Assembly: GCA_030151985.1 (NCBI GenBank) | Contig: JASLDZ010000454.1 | Coordinates: 1 to 5,599 of the forward strand | DNA length: 5,599 bases | Reading direction: 5' to 3' | DNA from: Caulobacteraceae bacterium | Lineage (GTDB): Bacteria > Pseudomonadota > Alphaproteobacteria > Caulobacterales > Caulobacteraceae | The notes under the pieces: generated by a model | Told to the model about the DNA's origin: nothing | Databases searched by the model: none | Seen by the model: only the letters and a program-made list of their open reading frames with translations | Translations under genes and position numbers: made by a program | Part shown: piece after piece, positions 1-5,599 of the stretch | Layout of the letters: each line of letters opens with the position of its first letter | How positions within the stretch are numbered: position 1 is the first letter of the stretch

Positions 1-536
1 CCCTCGCCGATCTCCTCGATCAGCTTCCGGCAGAAGGCGGGAAGGTCGTTGGGGTCGCGGCTGGTGACGAGGCCCTTGTCGACCACCACCTCCTCGTCGA
101 CGACCTCGGCGCCGGCGTTGCGCAGGTCCTGGCGGATGGTCTTGTAGCTGGTGAGCTTGCGGCCGGACGCGAGCCCCGCGTCGATCAGGATCCAGGGCGC
201 GTGGCAGATCACGCCCACGGGCTTGCCGGCGTCGAAGAAGGCGCGGACGAACTGCTGCACGGCAGGCTCGGTGCGCAGCCGGTCGGGGTTGTTCGCGCCG
301 CCGGGCAGCATCAGCGCGTCGAACTGGTCGGGCTTCACGTCCGCCAGCGCCTTTTCGGCGGTCGCCTTACGATCGGGCTTCAGGTGGTCGAAGCCCTGGA
401 TCTCGCCCGTCTTGAGCGAGACGATCACCGTCTTCGCGCCCGCCTTCTCCAGCTCCTCCTGCGGGGTGAACAGTTCGGCCTGCTCGAAGCCGTCGGTGGC
501 GAGGATGGCGACGGTCTTGCCGGAAAGGTCGGGCAT
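1..536 (-). CDS. DJ-1/PfpI family protein (type 1 glutamine amidotransferase-like), 3' end cut by window
   Basis: A cytoplasmic alpha/beta protein of the PfpI branch of the DJ-1 superfamily. Members have been called intracellular proteases, glyoxalase III or protein deglycases and are linked to carbonyl or general stress; the true reaction is debated and cannot be settled here. About 178 residues are visible, near the family's usual 170-190, so only the extreme C-terminus is missing. Seen in the translation: an N-terminal beta strand (KTVAILATDGFEQAEL) with the conserved Glu18 that contacts the catalytic Cys; the PGG turn near residues 79-81; and the nucleophile elbow VICHAPW with Cys111 and His112. 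The ATG at 536-534 is supported by an upstream GGAG (positions 543-546) with a 6-nt spacer. It lies 60 bp downstream of the amidase gene on the same strand and may share its transcript. Family assignment is secure; substrate is unknown. Confidence 0.93.
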   Translation of the reverse strand, partial: MPDLSGKTVAILATDGFEQAELFTPQEELEKAGAKTVIVSLKTGEIQGFDHLKPDRKATAEKALADVKPDQFDALMLPGGANNPDRLRTEPAVQQFVRAFFDAGKPVGVICHAPWILIDAGLASGRKLTSYKTIRQDLRNAGAEVVDEEVVVDKGLVTSRDPNDLPAFCRKLIEEIGE

Positions 537-542
537 GGGGCG

Positions 543-546
543 CTCC
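543..546 (-). promoter_or_regulatory. Shine-Dalgarno sequence of the pfpI-like gene
   Basis: On the minus strand the sequence reads ACGGAG, six bases (CGCCCC), then ATG. GGAG is a good match to the anti-SD and its spacing is close to ideal. It fixes the start at 536 in a region where no other in-frame start gives a sensible N-terminus. It also allows the gene to be translated independently of the amidase upstream. Confidence 0.6.
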
Positions 547-596
547 GTGGGGTGGGGTTCGGCGCGTCAACCCGAGGAGCGGGCGCGCTGTTCCCC

Positions 597-1967
597 TCAG
601 CCGCGGTAGGCGGGCGGCGCTCCGGGGCCGCGCGACAGCAGGCTGGCAAGCCCCAGCGTGGTTTCGTCGTCCCACCCCAGCGCCTGCGCCGACAGCGGCG
701 CGCCGTCGGAGCCGAGGCCGGTGGGGAAGGCCGTCGCCGGCAGGCCCGCGACGTTGGCCAGCCCCGTCAGCAGGGCCACGTCCATCGGCTGGCTCCCGTC
801 CGCCGGGAAGGGCGCGGTCGGCGTGGTCGCCAGCAGCACCGCGCCATGGCCGGAGAGCGTCTCGCGGATCTCCTCGCCGGCCTGCGCCAGCTCGCGATAG
901 GCGAGCGCGAGCTCGACCGCCGAACCGCCGCCCAAGCCCTGCAGCAGCCCGCGGTAGGCGAGCGAGAAGCCGTCCGGCGTGTCGGCGAGCGCCCGCGCGT
1001 GCTCGGCCCCGCTTTCGGCGGCGCAGATGAAGGCGGCGCGGCGCAACGTCTCGGCCAGGTCCTGCCGCAGCTCCACCCTTTCCACCGTCAGCCCGGCGGC
1101 GCGGGCGGCGGCGACGGCGGCGTCCAGCCCCGCCTGGGCGTGCGGGGAGAGGGGGGCGGAGGTGGTGAGCACCGCGAGCGGGGTGTCGGCCAGCGACTCG
1201 GGAGAGGCGGGCTGCGCGATGTCGGCGGCCACCTCCGCGTCGGCGGCGCAGAGGCCCGCGAACAGCAGCGCCGCGTCGCGCGGGGACCGGGCGAGCGGGC
1301 CCACCGAATCGAGCGTCCACGACATCGGGACCACGCCCCCGGTCTCCACCAGCCCCGGCGTCGGCCGGTGGCCCGTGACTCCGCAGAAGGCCGCCGGCAG
1401 CCGCACCGAGCCCAGGGTGTCGGTGCCCACCGCCGCCGCGCACAGGCCCGCCGCCACCGCCGCGCCCGCGCCCGACGAGCTGCCCCCGGTCGAGCGGGCG
1501 AAGTCCCACGGGTTGTGGACCTGGCCGAACCACGGGTTGTCGCCGGTGGCGCCGAAGGCGCCCTCGAACATGCCGTTCAGCCCCAGGATCACCGCGCCCG
1601 CGGCCCGCAGCCGCCCGACGACCTCCGCGTCCTCCTCCGCCAGCCGGTCGCGGTAGGCGCCGACGCCCGCGTGCCACGGCCAGCCCTTGACCGCGACGTT
1701 GGCCTTCACCGCCACCGGCACGCCGTCGAGCCGCGACAGGGCCGCCCCGGCGCGCCAGCGTTCCGCGCTCGCGTGCGCCGCCGCCCGCGCGCCCTCCGCG
1801 TCGAGGAAGACGTAGGCGTTCAAGGCGTTGTCGAGGCCGACGATGCGCGACAGGTAGGTCTCGCACGCCTCCACCGGCGTCACCGCCCGGTCGGCGAACA
1901 GGTCGCAGAGGCCGCTCACGCCGGCGGCGACGATGGGATTGGCGAAGGTCGGCGGGGACGGGCTCAC
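597..1967 (-). CDS. Amidase signature (AS) family hydrolase
   Basis: A predicted cytoplasmic hydrolase of carboxylic amides, 456 residues, normal for the family. The Ser-cisSer-Lys triad is fully readable: Lys88 (GVPVAVKAN), cis-Ser163 in the GGSSSG loop, and nucleophile Ser187 in GTDTLGSVRLPAA. The spacings Lys to cis-Ser (75) and cis-Ser to Ser (24) equal those of FAAH. The usual DTGGS oxyanion loop reads DTLGS, so one Gly is Leu185. It does not look like GatA; the substrate is unknown. The chosen start is GTG 1967-1965, which gives a compact N-terminus leading straight into FANPIVAAGV, but no clear SD precedes it. An in-frame TTG at 2003-2001 (468 aa) has GGGAG five bases upstream and is a real alternative. 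The gene is divergent from the SMP-30-like gene and lies 60 bp upstream of the pfpI-like gene, a possible two-gene operon. Confidence 0.92.
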   Translation of the reverse strand: MSPSPPTFANPIVAAGVSGLCDLFADRAVTPVEACETYLSRIVGLDNALNAYVFLDAEGARAAAHASAERWRAGAALSRLDGVPVAVKANVAVKGWPWHAGVGAYRDRLAEEDAEVVGRLRAAGAVILGLNGMFEGAFGATGDNPWFGQVHNPWDFARSTGGSSSGAGAAVAAGLCAAAVGTDTLGSVRLPAAFCGVTGHRPTPGLVETGGVVPMSWTLDSVGPLARSPRDAALLFAGLCAADAEVAADIAQPASPESLADTPLAVLTTSAPLSPHAQAGLDAAVAAARAAGLTVERVELRQDLAETLRRAAFICAAESGAEHARALADTPDGFSLAYRGLLQGLGGGSAVELALAYRELAQAGEEIRETLSGHGAVLLATTPTAPFPADGSQPMDVALLTGLANVAGLPATAFPTGLGSDGAPLSAQALGWDDETTLGLASLLSRGPGAPPAYRG

Positions 1968-2008
1968 GACGCGAGCTTGCCACGGCGCGGCGCGCGGGTT
2001 CAATCGCG

Positions 2009-2019
2009 CTCCCGCCTCC
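2009..2019 (-). promoter_or_regulatory. Possible ribosome binding site for an alternative TTG start of the amidase
   Basis: The minus strand reads GGAGG (2015-2019) then GGGAG (2009-2013), followed five bases later by an in-frame TTG at 2003-2001. The GTG at 1967 has nothing comparable upstream. If used, the TTG would add 12 residues and leave only 27 bp to the divergent ATG at 2031. Purine-rich runs arise by chance in such GC-rich DNA, so this is only moderately supported. Confidence 0.35.
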
Positions 2020-2030
2020 GCGAGCGCTCC

Positions 2031-2945
2031 ATGCCCCCTCTTCGCTCCCCCTCCCCCGAGGTGGTCCCCCGGCCCTCGCACCTGCCCCAGCGCGACCAGC
2101 TCGGCGAGGCGCCGTTCTGGGACGGGGCGACGGGCGCCCTGTGGTGGGTCGACATCGTGGGCAAGCGCGTCCAGCGGCTGGACGGCGAGACGGGCGAGGT
2201 CCGCGCCTGGTCCACGGCCGGCTTCCCCTCGGCGGCGGTGCCCTGCGAGAGCGGCGGGCTGGCGGTGGCGACGCCCGACGGGGTGCACCGGCTGAACCTG
2301 GGCTCGGGGCTCACGACGCCGTTCGCCCGGCCGGACCCGGACCCGGGCAACCGCTCCAACGAGTGCCGCGCCGACCCGCAAGGGCGACTGTGGCTCGGCA
2401 CCATGAGCAGCAACCTGAACGCCGACGGTTCGCCCAAGCCGCTGGCCGGCGCCACGGGCGGCCTCTTCCGCGTCGAACCGGACGGACGCGCCTCGCGCGT
2501 CCTATCGGACATCGGCATCGCCAACACCCTGGCCTGGAGCCCGGATGGCGGAACGCTCTACTTCGCCGACAGCCTGAAGGGCGTGATCTGGGCCTTCCCC
2601 TTCGACCCGGCGGACGGGGCGCTGGGCGAGCGGCGTGTCTTCGTGGACGCCGACGCCGCGCCGGGGGAGCCGGACGGCTCGTCGGTGGACGCGGACGGCT
2701 TCCTCTGGAACGCGCGGTGGGGGGCGGGCGTGGTCGCGCGCTTCGCGCCCGACGGACGGCTGGAGCGCACCGTGGCGCTGCCCGCGAGCCAGCCGAGCTC
2801 CGTTGCGTTCGGGGGAGCGGACCGGCGCACCCTCTACGTCACCTCCGCCCGGCAGGGGCTGGACACGCCGGGAGAATGGGACGGCGCCCTCTTCCGCATG
2901 GAGGCGCCGACGCAGGGCCTGCCCCTGGCGCGGTTCGCCGCCTAG
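2031..2945 (+). CDS. SMP-30/gluconolactonase/LRE family protein (six-bladed beta-propeller)
   Basis: A 304-residue protein of the SMP-30 (regucalcin)/gluconolactonase family: metal-dependent hydrolases that commonly open sugar lactones, typical length about 290. No signal peptide is evident, so probably cytoplasmic. The metal and active-site positions known from human SMP-30 all have counterparts: Glu26 in LGEAPFW (Glu18), Arg108 and Asn110 in NRSNECRADPQGRLWLGTM (Arg101, Asn103), Asn165 in GIANTLAWSPDG (Asn154), Asp215 in EPDGSSVDADG (Asp204). The residue after Asn110 is Glu where SMP-30 has Asp. Repeated W/Y-D-G turns mark the propeller blades. The ATG at 2031 has only a weak upstream SD-like GCGAG, but puts the catalytic Glu at the expected depth, and no better start is seen. 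No sugar-catabolism genes flank it, so the substrate (gluconolactone, xylonolactone or another lactone) is open. Its TAG stop is shared with the convergent gene. Confidence 0.93.
   Translation: MPPLRSPSPEVVPRPSHLPQRDQLGEAPFWDGATGALWWVDIVGKRVQRLDGETGEVRAWSTAGFPSAAVPCESGGLAVATPDGVHRLNLGSGLTTPFARPDPDPGNRSNECRADPQGRLWLGTMSSNLNADGSPKPLAGATGGLFRVEPDGRASRVLSDIGIANTLAWSPDGGTLYFADSLKGVIWAFPFDPADGALGERRVFVDADAAPGEPDGSSVDADGFLWNARWGAGVVARFAPDGRLERTVALPASQPSSVAFGGADRRTLYVTSARQGLDTPGEWDGALFRMEAPTQGLPLARFAA
2942..2945. other. Shared CTAG: overlapping stop codons of two convergent genes
   Basis: The palindrome CTAG supplies TAG (2943-2945) to the plus-strand SMP-30-like gene and TAG (2944-2942) to the minus-strand epimerase-like gene. 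The coding regions therefore overlap tail to tail by four bases and no intergenic terminator space exists. Any termination signal must lie inside the opposing gene, or the transcripts have antisense 3' ends. Confidence 0.9.
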
Positions 2946-3784
2946 CGGCGGAAGTCGGGATGGAACGCGCGGGGGCTCCAGCCGAAGTCGGTGTGGGCCG
3001 GCCCCGCGTCGAACACCAGGTCCCGACCCATCCGCTCGCCCATCGCCGCGGTCGCGCCCGGCATCCAGGGCGAGGCGGCCATGAGCGCGAGCTTCCACAC
3101 GGGAGGCGGCGCGTGCAGCAGCCTGGGCGGCCGGCCCAGCCCCCCGAACACGCGCACGCACATGTCGCGGTAGCTCAGCGTCTCGCCGCCCGGCAGGTCG
3201 TAGGCGCGGTCGCGCGTGGCGGGGGCGGCGAGCACCGCCGGGACCGCAAGGGCGAGATCGTCCGCGTGCACCGGCTGGCGCCGTCCCTCCCCCGCCCCTG
3301 AGATCGGCAGCACGCCGAAGCGTTCCGCCAGCGCCGCCAGCCGCGAGACGTTGCCGTCGCGCCCCTCGGCGTAGATCAGCGTCGGCCGCAGAATCGTCCA
3401 GGACGCGCCGCTCGCCGCGCAGAGGGTGCGGACCGCCTCCTCCCCTTCCGCCAGCCGCGCCGCCACCGCCCGCTCACCCGCGTCCGGCGAAGCCGCCTTG
3501 GTCCAGCGGCTGGTGGAGGAGAAGGCCACGAGCCGGCGCATCCCTCCGCGCATCAGGCTGGGCAGGGCCGTGGGCAGGAGCCAGATCGGCGAGAGCGACA
3601 CGACGGTCTCGGCGGGCGGCGTCGCGAGGTCCGGCGCGGCGAGGTCGGCGCGCACCCAGCGGTAGCCCTCCGGCCCCGCCTCTCCCCGCCCGACGCCGAC
3701 GAGAGGCGAGAGCCGCGCCGGCATGAAGGCGCCGATCAGGCTCGTGGCGCCCAGCACCAGGACGGGCGGTGAAGCGTCGGGCAG
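2942..3784 (-). CDS. NAD(P)-binding epimerase/dehydratase-like (atypical extended SDR) protein
   Basis: A predicted Rossmann-fold protein of 280 residues from a CTG start. Seen: strand 1 and dinucleotide loop VLVLGATSLIG (8-18; GxxSxxG in place of GxxGxxG), Asp47 in WVRADL (strand end of the cofactor site), strand 5 LVAFSSTS (about 85-92), LRPTLIY after strand 6 (about 132-138), and the QPVHADD segment (170-176). This pattern resembles extended SDRs, especially NDUFA9-like/nucleoside-sugar epimerase relatives. The catalytic YxxxK is missing: the stretch where it should fall reads AVAARLAEGEEAV. The protein may therefore bind a nucleotide without classical SDR catalysis. Start choice: the frame is closed by TAG at 3817-3815 and contains no ATG. 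GTG at 3757 has no SD and would delete half of strand 1; CTG at 3784 lies six bases after GAGGAG. Convergent with the SMP-30-like gene, divergent from pmbA. Function unassigned. Confidence 0.85.
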   Translation of the reverse strand: MPDASPPVLVLGATSLIGAFMPARLSPLVGVGRGEAGPEGYRWVRADLAAPDLATPPAETVVSLSPIWLLPTALPSLMRGGMRRLVAFSSTSRWTKAASPDAGERAVAARLAEGEEAVRTLCAASGASWTILRPTLIYAEGRDGNVSRLAALAERFGVLPISGAGEGRRQPVHADDLALAVPAVLAAPATRDRAYDLPGGETLSYRDMCVRVFGGLGRPPRLLHAPPPVWKLALMAASPWMPGATAAMGERMGRDLVFDAGPAHTDFGWSPRAFHPDFRR

Positions 3785-3902
3785 GCGCGGCTCCTCGTAT
3801 GGACTTCGCCGCTCCTACACCGCGTGCCGGGCCGGAGCGAGCTTGTGACCCGTGCGCGCAACGGCCATATCGCGGCCTCCCTTAGCGACGAGCCCCCGGA
3901 CG
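3785..3902. promoter_or_regulatory. Divergent intergenic region between the epimerase-like gene and pmbA
   Basis: This 118-bp stretch is the only gap long enough for full promoters and must serve both directions. For pmbA, a plausible sigma-70-like pair is TTGTGA (3843-3848) and CATATC (3866-3871) with a 17-nt spacer. That would start transcription near 3878 and leave a leader of about 25 nt. Matches to consensus are 4/6 and 3/6, so this is suggestive only. I found no convincing pair for the minus strand, and no clear operator, riboswitch or terminator. Confidence 0.35.
3791..3796 (-). promoter_or_regulatory. Strong Shine-Dalgarno sequence supporting a CTG start
   Basis: The minus strand reads ATACGAGGAG, six bases (CCGCGC), then CTG at 3784-3782, in frame with the epimerase-like protein. 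GAGGAG is the strongest SD-like element seen in the window. No ATG, GTG or TTG in this frame lies within usable range: the only canonical-type start, GTG at 3757-3755, is about 33 bases away. Confidence 0.6.
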
Positions 3903-5234
3903 ATGGACGAAAGCCTCCTGCACGACGTCGTGGCGGCCGCTCGTCGGCTGGGCGCGGACGCGGCGGAGGCCGTGGGGGCGGACCGTCGGGCGCTGTCCGT
4001 CACCTCCCGCGACGGCGAGCTGGAGGAGGTGGAGCGCGAGGAGAGCCGCGACCTCTCGCTGCGCGTGTTCGTGGGGCGACGCACCGCGACGGTCTCCGGC
4101 TCCGACTTCAGCGCCGCCGCGGTGGCGCGGCTGGTGGATCGCGCCGTCGCCATGGCCAGGCTCGCTCCCGAGGACCGCTACGCCTCCCTGGCGCCCGACG
4201 AGCGCCTGGCGCGCGGCCCCCTCCCCGACCTCGACCTCTACGACGACCACGAGCCGGGCGCGGAGGCGCTGGAGGCGCTCGCCCGCGAGGCCGACGCCGC
4301 CGCCCGCGCCGGCGAGCGCGTGACCAACACCGACGGCGGCAGCGCCAGCTGGGGCGCGTCGCACTGGCGGCTCGTGACCAGCGCGGGCTTCTCGGGGGAG
4401 CACCGCTCGTCGAGCCACTCCGTCTCGGCCTCGGCGATCGCGGGCGAGGGGGCGGGCATGGAGCGCGGCGGCGAGGGGCGCTCGGTGCGCCACCGGAGCG
4501 ACCTCCCCTTCCCGCAGGCCATCGGAGCCGAGGCCGCGCGCCGGGCGGCGGAGCAGCTGGGCGCGCGCAAGATCGCCTCCACCACCGCGCCCGTCCTGTT
4601 CGACCGGCGGCTGGCCACCTCCCTGATCGCGCCCCTGATCGGCGCCATCAGCGGCGGGGCGGTCGCGCGCGGGGTGTCGTTCCTGAAGGACCGGCTGGGC
4701 GAGCGCGTGTTCGCGCCGGGCGTGACGATCTCGGACGACCCCCTGCGGGTGCGGGGGCTCGGCTCGGCGCCCTTCGACGACGAGGGCGTGGCCACCGAGC
4801 GGCGCGACCTGGTGGCCGACGGCGTGCTCACCACCTGGCTGATGAACACCTCCAGCGCGCTGCAGCTGGGGCTCGAGACCACCGGCCACGCCAGCCGCTC
4901 GGGCGCGGGCGCGCCGGGCGTCTCGGTGCACAACCTCACGGTCCACGCGGGGAGCGACGCCCCGGCGGCGCTGATGGCCGCGGCCGGCGCGGGGCTGCAG
5001 ATCACCGGCATGTTCGGCCCCTCTCTCAACGCCAACACCGGCGACTGGTCGGTGGGGTGCTCGGGGCTGTGGTGGGAAGGCGGCGCCCCCGCCTATCCCG
5101 TCACGGAGATCACGGTGGCGGGCAACCTCAAGGACATCTACGCGCGGCTGGTCCCCGCGAACGACCTGGAGATCCGCGGCGCCTCCAACGCGCCCTCCCT
5201 CTTCGTCGACGCCCTGGCCGTCGCGGGGAAATGA
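3903..5234 (+). CDS. pmbA: PmbA/TldE, non-catalytic partner subunit of the TldD/TldE metalloprotease
   Basis: A 443-residue cytoplasmic protein of the TldD/PmbA family (E. coli PmbA is about 450). In E. coli, TldD and TldE(PmbA) form a complex in which TldD carries the HExxxH zinc site and TldE shapes the cavity; it removes the microcin B17 leader and degrades unfolded CcdA. This copy has no HExxxH, which identifies it as the PmbA side. Visible landmarks, matching E. coli PmbA: the N-terminal ELEEVEREESRDLSLRVF segment, SFLKDRLGERVF (from about 259), the PFDDEGVATERRDLVADGVL stretch with LTTWLMNTSSALQLGL after it, and VTEITVAGNLKD (about 400-411). Start ATG 3903 begins the usual helix. A longer GTG start at 3852 adds an unconserved-looking tail and would fall in the putative promoter. 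The next gene overlaps its stop by ATGA. No tldD lies in the window; it is usually elsewhere in alphaproteobacteria. Confidence 0.95.
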   Translation: MDESLLHDVVAAARRLGADAAEAVGADRRALSVTSRDGELEEVEREESRDLSLRVFVGRRTATVSGSDFSAAAVARLVDRAVAMARLAPEDRYASLAPDERLARGPLPDLDLYDDHEPGAEALEALAREADAAARAGERVTNTDGGSASWGASHWRLVTSAGFSGEHRSSSHSVSASAIAGEGAGMERGGEGRSVRHRSDLPFPQAIGAEAARRAAEQLGARKIASTTAPVLFDRRLATSLIAPLIGAISGGAVARGVSFLKDRLGERVFAPGVTISDDPLRVRGLGSAPFDDEGVATERRDLVADGVLTTWLMNTSSALQLGLETTGHASRSGAGAPGVSVHNLTVHAGSDAPAALMAAAGAGLQITGMFGPSLNANTGDWSVGCSGLWWEGGAPAYPVTEITVAGNLKDIYARLVPANDLEIRGASNAPSLFVDALAVAGK

Positions 5235-5599
5235 GCGACGACCTCGCGCTCCTGATCGAGGCGGCGCGCGAAGCGGGCGCGCTGATGCTCGAGATGCGCG
5301 GGCGCGTCCGCACCCGCTCCAAGTCCGACGGCTCGCCCGTGACCGAGGCGGACCTCGCGGTGGACGCCCTGCTGAAGCGCCGCCTGCTCGGCGCCCGGCC
5401 GGACTACGGCTGGCTGTCGGAGGAGACGGCGGACGATCCCGCGCGCCTGGAGCGAGGCCGCGTGTTCGTGGTCGACCCGATCGACGGCACGACCGCCTAC
5501 ATCAAGGACCGCCCCTGGTTCTGCACCGCGGTCGCCGTGGTGGAGGACGGGGCGGTGGTCGCCGCCTGCATCCACGCGCCGGAGACGCGCGAGCTCTTC
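5231..5599 (+). CDS. Inositol monophosphatase family protein (CysQ/SuhB-like), 3' end cut by window
   Basis: The first 123 residues of a Mg2+-dependent, Li+-sensitive-type phosphatase of the IMPase/FIG superfamily; the full protein is normally about 260. Seen: KSDGSPVTEAD (31-41), common to the superfamily; the metal ligand Glu64 in WLSEE; and the signature DPIDGT with Asp82 and Asp85, followed by TAYIKDRPWFCTAVAVVEDG. The text after DPIDGT is closer to alphaproteobacterial CysQ-like proteins than to classical SuhB. Both inositol-phosphate and 3'(2'),5'-bisphosphate nucleotide (PAP) hydrolysis are therefore possible; the residues that would decide lie partly off the edge. ATG 5231-5233 overlaps the pmbA TGA (5232-5234). 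The nearest SD-like run (GGGGA, 5225-5229) is too close to be ideal, so translation is probably coupled to pmbA. Such pairs often precede a DUF4170 gene and lipid A-Kdo genes. Confidence 0.93.
   Translation, partial: MSDDLALLIEAAREAGALMLEMRGRVRTRSKSDGSPVTEADLAVDALLKRRLLGARPDYGWLSEETADDPARLERGRVFVVDPIDGTTAYIKDRPWFCTAVAVVEDGAVVAACIHAPETRELF

Noticed and set aside
537..596. Possible hairpin (GCGCG...CGCGC) as a terminator between the amidase and pfpI-like genes.
   Set aside because: The stem is only about five pairs with mismatches inside, has no T-tract, and such pairings are expected by chance at this GC content.
367..1983. Long minus-strand frame of 538 codons overlapping the amidase.
   Set aside because: It is a frame-shifted shadow of the amidase: Arg/Gly-rich with no family motif, whereas the frame ending at 597 carries the complete amidase triad.
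201..2030. A stop-free plus-strand frame running for about 1.8 kb into the start of the SMP-30-like gene, which would give a 914-residue protein.
   Set aside because: The extension is antisense to the amidase and pfpI genes, is Arg/Gly/Ala-rich and of low complexity, and shows no domain. It arises because GC-rich codon bias removes stop codons from the opposite strand. The recognisable protein begins at 2031.
1968..2381. N-terminal extension of the amidase frame to an ATG at 2381.
   Set aside because: It would overlap the SMP-30-like gene by about 350 bp and its sequence is the antisense of conserved propeller blades. Only starts at 1967 or 2003 are credible.
3852..3902. Longer pmbA start at GTG 3852.
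   Set aside because: The added 17 residues look unconserved, there is no SD before it, and it would place the start codon inside the best promoter candidate. ATG 3903 gives the normal family N-terminus.
4245..4265. HEPGAE in PmbA as a possible HExxxH metalloprotease site.
   Set aside because: The third ligand position is Glu rather than His, it lies in a poorly conserved linker, and PmbA subunits are known to lack the zinc motif.
3882..4946. Long minus-strand frame opposite pmbA, 354 codons.
   Set aside because: It is antisense to an unmistakable pmbA gene, with low-complexity Arg/Ala/Gly content and no recognised motif.

Overview
The window is very GC-rich (roughly 70% or more by eye) and gene-dense, with short intergenic gaps. 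The gene families and the strong G/C third-position bias fit an alphaproteobacterium, possibly Caulobacterales or a relative. That placement is an inference from composition and gene content; there is no RNA gene or marker to fix it. I see no mobile element, CRISPR array, tRNA, rRNA or phage signal.

Layout, left to right. (1) Minus strand, 1-536: a DJ-1/PfpI-family protein whose C-terminus runs off the left edge. (2) Minus strand, 597-1967: an amidase-signature hydrolase, 60 bp upstream of pfpI in the transcription sense, so the two could be co-transcribed. (3) Plus strand, 2031-2945: an SMP-30/gluconolactonase-like beta-propeller, divergent from the amidase with at most 63 bp between them. 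(4) Minus strand, 2942-3784: an NAD(P)-binding epimerase-like protein, convergent with (3). The two genes share their last four bases, CTAG, which gives each its TAG stop. Its best-supported start is an unusual CTG behind a strong Shine-Dalgarno sequence. (5) Plus strand, 3903-5234: PmbA/TldE, divergent from (4) across a 118-bp gap. (6) Plus strand, 5231 to the right edge: an inositol-monophosphatase/CysQ-type phosphatase that overlaps the pmbA stop by ATGA.

How they fit together: pmbA and the phosphatase are a translationally coupled pair. From what I recall of alphaproteobacteria, such pairs often sit beside a DUF4170 gene and the Kdo-transferase/LpxK genes of lipid A-Kdo biosynthesis, so those genes may lie just to the right. 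The other four look like separate small transcription units of general metabolism and stress (amide hydrolysis, DJ-1-type stress protection, sugar-lactone-type hydrolysis, an SDR-type oxidoreductase). No shared pathway is evident.

No dramatic new system is visible. The points worth a second look are the probable CTG start, the shared convergent stop codons, the atypical active site of the SDR protein, and the replaced glycine in the amidase oxyanion loop. Several very long open frames opposite the real genes are artefacts of GC-rich codon use.
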